A stretch of DNA of 39,472 nt from Pelistega indica (GCF_000506865.1 NZ_AYSV01000079.1:1-39472), one strand, 5' to 3'. Counted from the stretch's first letter, positions 26,779 through 37,480 are shown. The notes: generated by a model not told the origin, from the sequence alone. Made by a program: numbers and translations.

Positions 26779-27814
26779 ATGGCGATGAATGAATTTTATC
26801 CATGGCAAAAACAAATTGCACAAGAATGGTTATCCTCTAAGGAGAGATTTTCTCATGCATGGCTGATTCATGGACAAGAGGGTATTGGTAAATTAGCTTT
26901 TTGTATAGCTGCTGCCAAATCATTGCTATGTGAAAAACCTCAGCATGGACTAGCTTGTGGTCATTGTCAATCATGTCATTGGATGGATTTAGGCAATCAC
27001 CTAGACTATCGTTTGATTATCCCTGATGCCTTGAAGCAAGAGCTTGGTCTACTTAATGAGGATGAGATAGTTGCTACAGGAGAGAATAAATTATCCACTG
27101 AAATTAAGGTTGAGCAAATTAGACAAAATGAGGAGTTCATGACCTTGAGTACATCTAGAGGGGGCTATAGGGTAATTGTCCTAGGACCAGCTGAAAGTCT
27201 TAATACTGTATCCGCAAATGCTATTTTAAAAGTATTAGAAGAGCCTGCCAAAGGAACTATTTTTTTTATTATTCTCTCACGCGACTCAAAAAGTATTACC
27301 GACTATTCTGTCACGTTGCCGACGTTTAGCGTTACCTATTCCAGAGACATCCGTATCACTCCAGTGGTTAAAGGAACAGGGGATTAAAGACGCAGAAATA
27401 TGGTTGGCAGCTAATTCTGGGGCACCATTAAGTGCACTTAAACAGAGTACCTCTGAAGTTGAGCCATTAACTTATTGGCTAAAAGAATTTACCCATCATC
27501 TTGTACAAAAACAAATTCCTAATATGGATACTTTTGTCACAAGGTTAGAAAAAATTCCTGCTTCAGAATGGATTAGAGCTTTACAATGTTTTGTTAGTGA
27601 TTTAAGTCTAGTAAAAAGTGGATTGTCACCACGTTTTTATCAGTCATTAACCCCAGAACTTACTCAACTAGCTAACAATATTAGCAAAGGTGATGCACTT
27701 GTGGCGCTCTATCCTTATTTAGCGAGCCAACAACGAATTGCAAAACATCCTTTGAATGCAAAGTTATTTATCCAATCAACTTTACAAAAAATTAGTTTAG
27801 CGTGTATTAAATAA
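26779..27814 (+). CDS. holB: DNA polymerase III delta' subunit (frameshifted)
   Basis: Clamp-loader subunit delta'. Seen: FSHAWLIHGQEGIGKLAFCIAAAKSLLC (P-loop-like), a zinc-binding cysteine set (CGHCQSCHW), and SANAILKVLEEPAKGTIF leading to the SRC-type motif. The frame is lost in a T8 run at 27260-27267; with T7 the protein continues as FLLFSHATQKVLPTILSRCRRLALPIPE and on to the end, 344 aa in all. As printed the first piece stops at 27385-27387. The downstream 136-aa reading frame from 27404 is the C-terminal part. holB is normally essential, so an error is likely. Confidence 0.9.
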
Positions 27815-27823
27815 GATTTTGTT

Positions 27824-28600
27824 ATGTATATCGACTCACATTGCCATTTGGACTTTCCAGAACTTAGAGAAAATATAGTGCAGATTTTACTTGATATGAA
27901 AAATAATCAGGTCAATCATGCACTATGTGTTAGCGTAAATTTACCCGATTGGACACAGTTATTAACAATGGTTGAACAGTATCCAGTCTTATCAGCGTCA
28001 GTTGGCGTACATCCTGACTACGAGGATACGCCTGAGCTAACAGTAGAGCAATTGCTTAAATTTGCTCAACATCCCAAAGTGGTCGCTATTGGTGAGACTG
28101 GTTTGGATTATTATCGTTTATCAGAGCCACTTGATTGGCAAAGAAATCGCTTTAGAACACATATACAAGCAGCAATACAAGCACAGCTACCCTTAATCAT
28201 TCATACCAGAAATGCTAGTGAAGATACTATCCGTCTTATGCGTGAAGAGAGTGCGGAGATATGCAGTGGTGTTATGCATTGTTTTACTGAAACCAAAGAG
28301 ATTGCTCAAAAAGCATTGGATTTAGGATTTTATATTTCCTTATCAGGCATTGTAACGTTCAAAAATGCTCAGCAAGTCCATGAAGTAGCACAATATGTAC
28401 CTCTAGACCGATTACTAATAGAAACTGATTCACCTTATTTAGCACCAGTCCCTTATAGAGGTAAACTAAATGATCCCTCTAAGGTTATTCATGTGGCTGA
28501 AAAAATTGCTGAGTTACGAGGTGTAACGGTAAAAGAAGTTGCTACGCAGACAACCGAAAACTTTTATCGCTTATTTAGCAAAGTTTCCGTAGCACAATGA
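27824..28600 (+). CDS. TatD-family metal-dependent hydrolase
   Basis: 258 aa TIM-barrel metallo-hydrolase, family members acting as 3'-5' deoxyribonucleases. Seen: metal ligands His6 and His8 in DSHCHLDF, the GETGLDYYR motif with Glu and Asp (about residue 93), LIIHTRNASED, MHCFTE, and ETDSPYLAPVPYRGK near residue 204. The position after tmk-holB matches the E. coli YcfH position, so this is the YcfH-type paralogue. It starts 9 bp after holB. Confidence 0.95.
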   Translation: MYIDSHCHLDFPELRENIVQILLDMKNNQVNHALCVSVNLPDWTQLLTMVEQYPVLSASVGVHPDYEDTPELTVEQLLKFAQHPKVVAIGETGLDYYRLSEPLDWQRNRFRTHIQAAIQAQLPLIIHTRNASEDTIRLMREESAEICSGVMHCFTETKEIAQKALDLGFYISLSGIVTFKNAQQVHEVAQYVPLDRLLIETDSPYLAPVPYRGKLNDPSKVIHVAEKIAELRGVTVKEVATQTTENFYRLFSKVSVAQ

Positions 28601-28701
28601 AATGTAATCTTTACGAAAGTTAACATAATTTGCAATAAAAATAGTGTATTTATTTAAATAATTGCCTACACTTAGAACTTACTTATTGGATTGGAATTTT
28701 T

Positions 28702-29325
28702 ATGAAAAAGCACTTATTTAAAACTGGATTAATGGCAATGGCTTTAACACTGACATCACAGACTGTCTGGGCTGATTGGTGGAATGACGTTAAAAATAAC
28801 CGTTATGATACGATTGAGAAAGAGCTTGCAAATGGTCAAGATCCTAATGAATTAAATAAAGAAGGGCATCCTGCGATTATTTATGCGGTTAGAGAGGACT
28901 CTAAAGATGCCTATATGTTATTAGCTAAAAATCCAAAAACTGACGTCAATTTAGCGAATAAATTTGATGAAACACCACTGATGTATGCTGCCATTATTGG
29001 TGATATTGATTTTGCAAAAGCATTAATTCAACGAGGAGCGAAAGTTAATCGCTTAGGTTGGGCACCTCTACACTATGCTGCGGCGAATGGAAAAACAAAA
29101 ATGGTGGAGTTTTTGCTTTCTCAAGGAGCTTTCCCTAATGCACCTTCTGCTGACGGCACATCACCAATTATGATGGCTGTTTCATCTGGCAAATTGGATA
29201 CAGTAAAAGTACTATTAGCTGCTGGTGCTGACCCTAAAGCCATAAATCAAGTACATAAGAGTGCGATAGATTTGGCTAGGGATCAGCAAAAAACAAGTAT
29301 CTTGAAAGTATTAGAGGGGAAATAA
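28702..29325 (+). CDS. Secreted ankyrin-repeat protein
   Basis: 207 aa. A Sec signal peptide (residues 1-24, cleavage after TVWA) puts it in the periplasm or outside. The rest is ankyrin repeats, about five: residues about 50-85, 86-115 (ETPLMYAAIIGDIDFAKALIQRGAKVN), 117-145 (WAPLHYAAANGKTKMVEFLLSQGAFPN), 150-182 (TSPIMMAVSSGKLDTVKVLLAAGADPK) and a C-terminal cap. Ankyrin domains bind proteins; a partner may be the next gene, whose ATG overlaps this stop (TAATG). No catalytic motif. Role unknown. Confidence 0.85.
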   Translation: MKKHLFKTGLMAMALTLTSQTVWADWWNDVKNNRYDTIEKELANGQDPNELNKEGHPAIIYAVREDSKDAYMLLAKNPKTDVNLANKFDETPLMYAAIIGDIDFAKALIQRGAKVNRLGWAPLHYAAANGKTKMVEFLLSQGAFPNAPSADGTSPIMMAVSSGKLDTVKVLLAAGADPKAINQVHKSAIDLARDQQKTSILKVLEGK

Positions 29326-30099
29326 TGCTATTTAATCGTAAAACCATCTTGGTATTATCGTTAGGAGCGTTACTACAGCCAGCATTTGCCTCAACAGCTG
29401 ACAGCGCTTTTTGTGATAGTCCTTGGCTTAAATCTGGGCAAGTGCTAAATGGCCGAGTAAGTGAAAATATGGCTGATTTTCAGATTAATGTGATGAGTGT
29501 AGATTATAAATCACCTACACAGTGTACAGCCAAACTAAATTTAAGACTTAATCTTCCTAATCAGGTGATGGCACCTAATACACATGGGCTTTTAACATTG
29601 TCTGTTAATGATAAAGAGGCTAAATTAAATGGTAATTTGGACTCACCAACAGCGAGTATGCCTTTTTTTTAAATCTTCTGTAGCAATTAATTTAAGTGGT
29701 TTGTTTTTTAAGCCAGCTCAACAAGTAGAAACAGGCCAAACTATTCCATCTCGACATTACCAAGGTGATGCACAGGCAGAAATGTATTTATCTAAGAATA
29801 GTGGGAAAATTGGCGAAGCTACAATTGATAATGCCTCATTTAGAAGTGCTAGTGCTAAAGTAGGTGCATCACGAATGATACAAACTAGTCAAGGTGACAA
29901 AAGTTGTATGCCTATTAACTATGCCGCAAAAGTCTCTGAGGGGGCTTTATTTGATACGGTAACACAGCGTAAAAAAGCCCCCAAAGAAAGAGATTTAGGG
30001 GTTACTGAATGGTATTGTCCAAGTGAAGGCTTAACAATGCTTACGGAGTATCGATACAAAAATAAAGTGTATACAATGACACTCACTCATTCAAAATAG
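29325..30099 (+). CDS. Secreted protein of unknown function (frameshifted)
   Basis: I do not recognise the family. A Sec signal peptide (residues 1-23, ending AFAS) is followed by a Cys-containing, beta-strand-like protein: CDSPWLKSGQ early, then SPTQCTAKLNLRLNL. The frame breaks in a T8 run (29663-29670); with T7 it continues KSSVAINLSGLFFKPAQQ and runs to a C-terminal WYCPSEGLTMLTEYRYKNKVYTMTL, 257 aa in all. Four Cys could form two disulfides. Translationally coupled to the ankyrin gene, so the two probably work together in the periplasm. The 3' end overlaps the convergent glutathione peroxidase gene by 17 bp. Confidence 0.75.
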
Positions 30100-30574
30100 C
30101 TTGTTGAATATCTTTACTTAAGTTGCTTGGTTTAGTCAGTGGTGCATAACGACCGATGACTAAACCATTTTTATTAACCAGAAATTTAGTAAAATTCCAC
30201 TTTATATGTTCTCCCATAATCCCTGACTTTTGTTTTTTTAACCAGGTAAACAAAGGATGAGCATTATCACCATTTACATCAACCTTTGCCATTAAAGTAA
30301 AAGTAACTCCATAATTTAACTCACAAAAATGCTTTATTTCAACGGCATCTCCTGGCTCTTGATGTCCAAATTGATTACAAGGAAAGGCTAAAATCATGAA
30401 GTTTTGATTACGGAATGTTTGGTATAGCTTCTCTAGTTCTTTATACTGTGGGGTAAAACCACATTGGGAAGCCGTATTCACAATCAATACTACTTTGCCT
30501 TTTAATTGTTCAAAATTAAACGATTGATTATCAATTGTTTGGGCATTAAAGGAGTAGAAATCAGTATCCATCAT
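30083..30574 (-). CDS. Glutathione peroxidase family protein
   Basis: 163 aa thioredoxin-fold peroxidase of the bacterial BtuE/BsaA type that reduces hydrogen and organic peroxides. Seen: peroxidatic Cys38 in NTASQCGFTPQYKELE (cysteine, not selenocysteine), FPCNQFGHQEPG with the catalytic Gln, and WNFTKFLVNKNG with the catalytic Trp/Asn. No signal peptide. It starts 11 bp after the upstream rhtA-like gene, so it is likely the last gene of the long minus-strand unit. Confidence 0.94.
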   Translation of the reverse strand: MMDTDFYSFNAQTIDNQSFNFEQLKGKVVLIVNTASQCGFTPQYKELEKLYQTFRNQNFMILAFPCNQFGHQEPGDAVEIKHFCELNYGVTFTLMAKVDVNGDNAHPLFTWLKKQKSGIMGEHIKWNFTKFLVNKNGLVIGRYAPLTKPSNLSKDIQQAILNE

Positions 30575-30585
30575 ATTTCCCTTAG

Positions 30586-31458
30586 TTAAGATGATAATTT
30601 ACGGTTAGCTGTTAATATACAGCCGATGGAGGCAGAGACAATACAAATAATGGCAAGGATTTGAGATAGGCTGAGAAACTCTTGCAAAATAATACTTGCT
30701 GTAATTGCACCAAAAGCAGGTTCTAGACTTAATAAGACCCCAAATGTTTTACGATCTAAGGAACGAAGTGAGATCATCTCTAATGAGTAGGGGAGAGCAC
30801 TAGATAAAATACCTACTAATAGGCCAAGGCCGAATAGTTGTGGCTGCCAAAATTCTATCCCAAGATGGGATAATGAAAAGGGTAATGTTACACAAGCAGC
30901 AATGGTAATACCCACTGTACTAGCTTGACCAGGATGGATCGTTTTTATTTTTTGTCCCACTATGATATAAGATGCCCAAAAAAAAGCACACAGCATACAG
31001 CATAAAAAATAACCAGTAGGATCTAAAGATGCAGTGGTATTTTCAAAGGGGATTAAGAAGGATAAACCAATAATGACTAAACCAATCCAAAGAATATCAA
31101 TTTTTTGTCTAGAAGAATATAGCGCCAAGCCTAATGGTCCACAGAACTCAATAGCAATAGCTACGCCTAAAGGAATGGTGCGTAATGCCATGTAAAACAA
31201 TAAGTTCATCAAACCTAATGAAACACCATAAAATAGTAGCAATTTAACTTGGCCAATATTGAGAGAAAAACGCCAAGGACGCCATATACACCAAAGCAAT
31301 AGCGCAGAAAAAAGTAATCGATAACTTGATGTACCCTGTGCACCTAGCACAGGAAAAAGACCTTTAGCAAAAGAGGTTCCGATACATAAAGAGAGCATCG
31401 AAAAAATAAGTGCAATCACACCTACTGAGAAAGGATAAGAAGAAGTTTGTTTGTCCAT
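30586..31458 (-). CDS. rhtA: EamA-family exporter, RhtA-like
   Basis: 290 aa with ten predicted membrane segments and two EamA halves. Close in pattern to E. coli RhtA (threonine/homoserine exporter): LLFYGVSLGLMNLLFYMALRTIPLGVAIAIEFCGPLGLALYSSR in the first half and SALPYSLEMISLRSLDRKTFGVLLSLEPAFGA in the second. Substrate assignment rests on that resemblance. It begins 21 bp after mnhG, with glutathione peroxidase next, so it may be transcribed with the antiporter genes. Confidence 0.82.
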   Translation of the reverse strand: MDKQTSSYPFSVGVIALIFSMLSLCIGTSFAKGLFPVLGAQGTSSYRLLFSALLLWCIWRPWRFSLNIGQVKLLLFYGVSLGLMNLLFYMALRTIPLGVAIAIEFCGPLGLALYSSRQKIDILWIGLVIIGLSFLIPFENTTASLDPTGYFLCCMLCAFFWASYIIVGQKIKTIHPGQASTVGITIAACVTLPFSLSHLGIEFWQPQLFGLGLLVGILSSALPYSLEMISLRSLDRKTFGVLLSLEPAFGAITASIILQEFLSLSQILAIICIVSASIGCILTANRKLSS

Positions 31459-31479
31459 GAGGTTATAAAAGATTGCAGT

Positions 31480-31806
31480 TTAATTATTGTTATTACCTAT
31501 TCTTTCTTCTCGTAAAGTATATGAACGCATTAGGAGCATAGCAGAAATAGGTGAGGTAATGAATAAGAAGATTACTATGACAATTTCGTGAAACATAACT
31601 CTGTCACCGACATAGTAGGTCATGATGGCTGAGGCAAGCAATACGAAGATTGTTCCTAAGGTATTTCCCATGGTTGTTGCATGAATACGTCCAGTAAAAT
31701 CAGGAAAACGTAATAGACCTAAGGTACCAATTAAAGTGACTATACCACCCAAAACTAGCAAGATAGCAATAAATAAGCTGGGAAGAAAAGGAATCATCGT
31801 CATCAT
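31480..31806 (-). CDS. mnhG: Na+/H+ antiporter subunit G
   Basis: 108 aa MnhG/MrpG/PhaG subunit with three membrane helices. Seen: GGIVTLIGTLGLLRFPDFTGRIHATTMGNTLGTIFVLLAS, the family core. Last Mrp subunit gene; its ATG overlaps the end of mnhF (CCATGATG). Needed for assembly of the multi-subunit antiporter. Confidence 0.95.
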   Translation of the reverse strand: MMTMIPFLPSLFIAILLVLGGIVTLIGTLGLLRFPDFTGRIHATTMGNTLGTIFVLLASAIMTYYVGDRVMFHEIVIVIFLFITSPISAMLLMRSYTLREERIGNNNN

Positions 31807-32086
31807 GGTTCAATTACCTCACCTCTTAGTAGAAATTTTGCTAAAGCCGCTGTTCCAGCAAAGCCAAATAGCGCAATTAGCAAAGCAATATCATAATACC
31901 ATGAAGATCTAAACAGTATACCCAGGGTGATAATTAATAACATAGCATTCACATACATAGCATCTAACCCCCAAGCACGATCTTGCGGCTACGCCCTTTA
32001 AACAAACGAATAGTACAAATCACAGTCCCTAATGCAAAGCATAAAATAGCAAAATGTGCAGCATACGTTATTAAATTAATATTCAT
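31803..32086 (-). CDS. mnhF: Na+/H+ antiporter subunit F (frameshifted)
   Basis: Small three-helix subunit. From the ATG at 32086, overlapping the mnhE stop (ATGA), it reads MNINLITYAAHFAILCFALGTVICTIRLFKG; then the frame is lost near 31987-31998, and the rest (DRAWGLDAMYVNAMLLIITLGILFRSSWYYDIALLIALFGFAGTAALAKFLLRGEVIEP) lies one frame over, ending at 31803. Adding one base gives 94 aa, the normal length. Unlike most breaks here this is a missing base, in a G+C-rich GGGCGTAGCCGC context. No single intact reading frame exists as printed. Confidence 0.85.
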
Positions 32087-32574
32087 TCAAATATTTCCAA
32101 GAGAAGCTTTTCATATCGATATTTAATGATGTTAAACCATTCTGATTCATCATCTAAATCTAATACATGCAAACGTAGAATATAATCATTTTCGGTTAAG
32201 CCAGACCATACAGTACCAGGCGTATAAGTCACTATACACGCTAAAACGGCTAATGCATGAGGATCTCGGATTTCCAAGGGGATATAGACATAGCCGGAAG
32301 TAAAATCATTACGTTTCCATTGCAAGATTAGTCGTCCAACATCTAGGTTTGATTTAAAAATATCGCTTACTACACGTAAGATGAGTTTAATTATTAACCA
32401 TAATTTCCGAGGGTAGGCTAAATCGGGACGTAATTTTAAGGAAAGAATAACCAGCGTAAAACTGATTAAAAAACCTAATAAAGCTTGTGCGACATCTATT
32501 GTGTTATTCAGTAATAGCCACAATACTGTCAAAAAAATACTCATCGGTACCCAAAAGAATAGATTAAACATCAT
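32083..32574 (-). CDS. mnhE: Na+/H+ antiporter subunit E
   Basis: 163 aa MrpE/PhaE subunit: two N-terminal membrane segments and a cytoplasmic domain with the conserved LACIVTYTPGTVWSGL motif (about residues 112-127) and LHVLDLDDESEW. Start overlaps the mnhD stop (TAATG); stop overlaps the mnhF start. Confidence 0.95.
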   Translation of the reverse strand: MMFNLFFWVPMSIFLTVLWLLLNNTIDVAQALLGFLISFTLVILSLKLRPDLAYPRKLWLIIKLILRVVSDIFKSNLDVGRLILQWKRNDFTSGYVYIPLEIRDPHALAVLACIVTYTPGTVWSGLTENDYILRLHVLDLDDESEWFNIIKYRYEKLLLEIFE

Positions 32575-34212
32575 TAATCTCCTCCTGAGCTAGCTGTGGG
32601 AAGAGTATTACTAGATACTGCTTGCATATATTCATAAGGATCATCCAATGAATGTGCAGTGGCATTCATGTATGACATCACATCACTCACCCAGATCGTA
32701 ATATATAAACAAGCCATTAATAATAAAGCAATTGGTAAGGCTTCTCGAAGACTTAATTTTGGAGGGTTTAAAGTGCCAGAACCCCAAAAAAGTCGGATAC
32801 CTGTACGTCCAAGGACAATAACAGTTACCATACCAGAAAATAGCATAGAAATTACTAATAACCAGGCGTTATATGACGTCTCTCCCATTTCCGTGTAAGT
32901 CAATCTAACAGCTTGTGATAATAAGGCGAATTTTGCTAAAAAGCCGGAGAATGGAGGTAACCCAGCAATAATTAAAATACATGTAAAAAAAGCTAATCCT
33001 AAGAATGCCATTGAAGAGGGAATAGCTACGCCAACTACCTCACCAGAATAATCGGATGTTTTGTCTTGGTCTAGACCAAACGCCTCTAAAGAGACGGATA
33101 AAACACTGCGTGGTACCGCCTCAGTACGCCGGATAATTTCAACCAATAAGAAAGCAACGCCTAAGGCTAGAACTGAACTTACTAAATAATAAAGAGAAGG
33201 GCCTGTTAATGCCACTCCAGGCATTCCTAAAGCGGTTAATAAGGTGCCAGAAGAAATGACTATACAGAAAGAAATCATACGGCTGAGATTTTTTTCTGCT
33301 AAGAGACCAATAGCGCCATAACCAAGAGTAAATAAGCCGATGTAGTACATCCATTCCCCCCCAAAGCCTGCTGGGGCACCACTTGGTAAAAGAATAGAGC
33401 CTACTCTTAATAAAGCATAAATACCTACTTTGGTCATGATGGAGAAAATTGCTGCAACAGGTGCTACCGCAGAAGAGTAAGCATTGATTAGCCAGAAACT
33501 AAGGGGCCAAGCAGCCGCTTTAATTAGAAATGCCGTAGCCAAAAAAGCGCAAGCTGTTTCAAATAGGATACGTTCATCAAGGCTTAAATTACCGGCCTTC
33601 ATGCCTAAATCAGCTAGATTTAACGTGCCTGTAATCGAGTAAATCATGGAAATACCAATGAGCATTAAAAAACCACCCATTAAATTCACAATAATATAGT
33701 GAAATCCTGAGCTTACTCTATTTTGTCCTGACCCATGCAACAGCAGACCATAGGAAGCTGCTAAAAATATCATCAAAAAAGACGAATAAATTAAATAAAT
33801 CCCCTGTAACAAACGCACCATTTACTCCCATCAGAATAAACTGAAATAAAGAGTGAAAATGTACACCGGCTCTATCCCATAAGGAAGTCGAATAGATCAA
33901 GCACATAAGTCCTAAGCCGGCGGATAAAGTTAGCATTAAGGCAGCTAACCTATCTACTACGAGTACAATGCCAAAAGGCGCAGCCCAATTTCCCAAATGA
34001 TAAACAGCAATATTATTTACCCAATGTACCGAGGAAAGGCTTCCGGATACAGCTAGCATTAATGTGATGCCTATGATTAACTGAGCAACAGAAGAGAATA
34101 ATGCTATTAATTTATTGATTTTTCGTCTTTTTTCTTTTAAAAAGACAATTAATGCCCCAGCAGACATGGGTATAGCAATACTTAAGAGAGGGAAATGGTC
34201 AATTATCGTCAC
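32574..34212 (-). CDS. mnhD: Na+/H+ antiporter subunit D (frameshifted)
   Basis: Large NuoN/NuoM-like proton-translocating subunit. Starts GTG 34212, overlapping the mnhC stop. Seen: GNWAAPFGIVLVVDRLAALMLTL and GVNGAFVTGDLFNLFVFFDD; then the frame breaks in an A5 run (33763-33767). With four bases instead of five it continues ILAASYGLLLHGSGQNRVSSGFHYIIVNLMGGFL, AFLIKAAAWPLSFWLINAYSSAVAPVAAIFSIMTKVGIYALLR (with the conserved Lys) and on to the end: 545 aa, the usual size. As printed it is two pieces of 164 and about 390 aa. Confidence 0.91.
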
Positions 34213-34553
34213 TCAGTATCTCCCTCATCATCCACATGGTCTGAACCGGATAAACCTCGTTTAGCCATAATGACGACTAAAATCAATGCTGTCATAGCAA
34301 AGCCAATCACAATCGCTGTTAATACAAGCGCTTGTGGAACAGGATCAGCATATAGAAGCGTATCTACAGGTGCCGTTTTATTAATGATAGCTGGAGCCCC
34401 TACAAACAAACGTCCTGTTCCAAATATAAATAAGTTAATCGCATAAGAGAGCAGGGAGATACCGATAATAGTCTGAAAGGTTCTAGGCCGTAAAATTAAC
34501 CATACGCCTGAGCCAGCAAGTAGTCCAATCGCTAATGCATAAATAATTTCCAT
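34209..34553 (-). CDS. mnhC: Na+/H+ antiporter subunit C
   Basis: 114 aa NuoK-like subunit, three membrane helices. Seen: IYALAIGLLAGSGVWLILRPRTFQTIIGISLLSYAINLFIFGTGR and DPVPQALVLTAIVIGFAMTALILVV, both conserved in MrpC/PhaC. Its ATG overlaps the true stop of mnhA (TAATG) once the mnhA frameshift is corrected, which supports that correction. Confidence 0.96.
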   Translation of the reverse strand: MEIIYALAIGLLAGSGVWLILRPRTFQTIIGISLLSYAINLFIFGTGRLFVGAPAIINKTAPVDTLLYADPVPQALVLTAIVIGFAMTALILVVIMAKRGLSGSDHVDDEGDTE

Positions 34554-37422
34554 TACTGTCTTCCTTGTTGGCGTTGTTGAGAGCGTAAAGATTGGTGGGC
34601 AAGCGCCACTAGCATATAAGTAGAAGCCCCAACAACCAAAGCAAATACCCCTAAATCAAATAACATGACGCTAGATAAGTGTATGTCTCCCAGTAAGGTA
34701 GATGCAAATCAAGAGTTAATGCCGTTAAAAATGGTTTATGCATGAAGACTGGTAATAACCCTGCCAATAGAGATAATAATAAACCAGCAGATAACCAAAT
34801 TTGGGGTCGAATTCTCGAGTGCATTTCTACCCAATGAATGCCACTAATCATGTATTGGATAATAATTCCTATCGTAAAAATGACTCCTGCAACAAATCCA
34901 CCACCTGGTAAGTTATGTCCTCTAAGGAAAAAGAAAATAGCGATTAAATTAATAACAGGGATAAGGAAACGAGCCAATACATTAGGAACTAAAAATGTCC
35001 CTCGAGGGAGTGCTTCATTTTCCTTGATTTTAGTTAAATCATTGGTTGTAATAGTTAATCTTTTTTCAAGAGCATATAAGCTTTCTTCAGGAGGACGGAA
35101 ACGGCGTAGTAGGGCATAAACAGTTAAAGCGACTATCCCTAGTACAGTAATTTCACCATAGGTATCAAAGGCCCTGAAGTCTACAATGATTACATTGACT
35201 ACATTTGTGCCTCCTCCCTGTGGCAAGGCATTCTCATTAAAAAATTTACCAATTGTGGGAATAGTATTTCTGGTAATCATTACATAGCTTAACAGGGCAA
35301 TTCCCAGTCCTACTGACACAGCCATGATAGCATCACGAGAATGGCGTAAGCGAATGACGAGTTCATCTTCTAGGAGAATATTCTTTTGATTTTGCCTAGG
35401 TAACCAGCGTAATCCGAGTAATAGCAATACAACTGTTACAGTCTCTATGACGAGTTGAGTTAGTGCTAGGTCTGGCGCTGATAACCAGGCAAAGGTTAGG
35501 GTAGTGACAATACCAGCACCTCCAGTGAAAATAACCGCTCTAAATCTATTGAATTTAGCTTGATAAGCAGCACCTAAGGCACATAGCGCACCTACAGCCC
35601 AAAGTAAAGCAAAAGCTATGCTAAATTTAGTACGAGGTAGCCGGAACCAGTAATCGTAGTGCCAAATAGAAAAAACAGTAACGAATAACGTTATTGCCAC
35701 CACCCAAAATATTTGTGTCTGAATACGATTAGAGTGAATATAACTGAACACGGTATCAGCCATATTATCAAGCTGATTCATAATACTATCAAATATCGTT
35801 CGACCATCAATTTTATGCAGGCCAAGAGTTCTTCCTGGGAGAATCTGTAGATAGGGGCGTAGCGTAAAATAGACAGCTATTCCCCCCATCAAAGCGATAA
35901 TACTCATTAACAAGGGTAAGTTGATTCCATGAAAGATTGCCAAATCAATCTCAGGTGTCTGATCGGCTAGGATAGAATGTGCAGCGATATCTAGGATTGG
36001 TCCAACAATATAATGTGGCAAAATACCAATTAAAATGCATAGGCAGACTAAGACAGCACTAGGAAATAGCATCCATTTGGGTGGTTCATGTGGTTGTCGT
36101 GGTAATTCTGTGCTCAGAGAGCCAAAAAATACTCTAGTAATAAAACGTAGAGAATAGGCAACACTAAAAATACTCGCTACTACTGCGATCACAGGTAAAA
36201 AATAACTTTTAACATCATTAACTACTAGTGTTTGCGAAAAAAACATTTCTTTTGAAATAAAACCATTTAACAATGGTACGCCAGCCATTGCAGCGGCGGC
36301 TACCGTTGCTAACGTTGTAGTTAGTGGCATTACATGTCTTAATCCTGACAGTTTTTCTAAATCTCGTGTTCCTGTTTCATGATCAACAATACCTGTCGCC
36401 ATAAATAAAGAGGCTTTAAACGTTGCATGATTAATCATATGAAAGATGGCTGCTACTAAGGCAAGATGGCTATTAAGTCCTAATAGCAGCGTGATGAGTC
36501 CTAAATGACTAATAGTCGAATAGGCTAGAATACCTTTCATATCTTTTTGAAAGGTTGCAATATATGCACCCAGCGTCAAAGAGCATAAGCCAGGTATGGC
36601 GATTAACCAAAACCATTGTTCTGTATTGGCTAACACTGGCCAGAAACGTGCTAGCAAGAAAACTCCGGCCTTGACTAATGTCGCTGAATGTAAATAAGCG
36701 GAAACAGGAGTAGGGGCTGCCATTGCATTTGGTAGCCAAAAATGAAAAGGAAACTGAGCACTCTTGGTCAATGCGCCTATAGCAAATAGCACAACGATAA
36801 GAGTGTAGTTTGGGCTACCTTGAAGAAGATAACCTGAAGCTAGAATATCGCTTAATTCATAGGAACCTACTACTTGACCTATTAACAGCATGGCAGCTAG
36901 CAAACAGAACCCACCAGCAACAGTAATAGTTAGAGAAATCCTAGCTCCTCGCCGTGCTTCAGGACGATGATGCCAGTAAGCAATTAGCATAAAAGAAGAG
37001 AGGGAGGTTAATTCCCAAAAAATCACTAACTGGATAACATTACCTGATAGTACTACACCTAGCATTGCCCCCATAAAAGCCAAAAAGAAAGCAAAAAAAC
37101 GAGGCACAGGATCAGCGGGATCCATATAATATCGGGCGTATATAACGACCAAAACACCCATTAATGATACTAATAAAGCGAATAGCCAGGCAAAACCATC
37201 TAAGCGAAAAATAATGTTTAAATCAAGAAAGGGGAGCCATTCTATCTGGTGCTCAATTATTTTTCCTGCAAAAATATCAGGAGCATAACTGATAACAATG
37301 GTTGAACAGGCAAGAGCGACTAAAGCAGAAAGAATAGCTTCTCTATTTCGTGCGTTTTGGGGGAGTAATCCAGCGAGGATACTCCCTAAAAAAGGAAATA
37401 GTACAAGTAAAGCAAGAGCCAT
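34553..37422 (-). CDS. mnhA: Na+/H+ antiporter fused subunit A/B (C-terminal frameshift)
   Basis: NuoL-like main subunit with MrpB fused at the C-terminus, the PhaAB arrangement. Seen: FWELTSLSSFMLIAYW (conserved Glu, about residue 140), ALTKSAQFPFHFWLPNAMAAPTPVSAYLHSATLVKAG (conserved Lys, about 220), IFHMINHATFKASLFM, then the MrpB part after about residue 780 (RGHNLPGGGFVAGVIFTIGIIIQYM). Near 34695 one base is missing (AA for AAA on the plus strand); adding it gives LLGDIHLSSVMLFDLGVFALVVGASTYMLVALAHQSLRSQ and a stop at 34553, 956 aa in total, overlapping mnhC. As printed it stops at 34651 (923 aa) after a wrong tail. Confidence 0.93.
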
Positions 37423-37451
37423 GTCTGAGTCGTTCTAAGTAAAGTTAAATA

Positions 37452-37480
37452 TTGTTAATTTTACTAATTTTTTGCGTCAA
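37452..37480 (-). promoter_or_regulatory. Candidate promoter of the mnh operon
   Basis: Minus strand TTGACG (37480-37475), 17-bp spacer, TAACAA (37457-37452), about 30 bases before the mnhA ATG. The -35 is good, the -10 moderate. Confidence 0.42.

Noticed and set aside
32659-32898. Plus-strand frame inside mnhD
   Set aside because: Antisense to a conserved membrane subunit, with no independent support.
33718-33821. Separate start for the second half of mnhD
   Set aside because: The residues before LAASYGLLLHG in that frame are out-of-frame noise; the gene is one unit broken at the A5 run.
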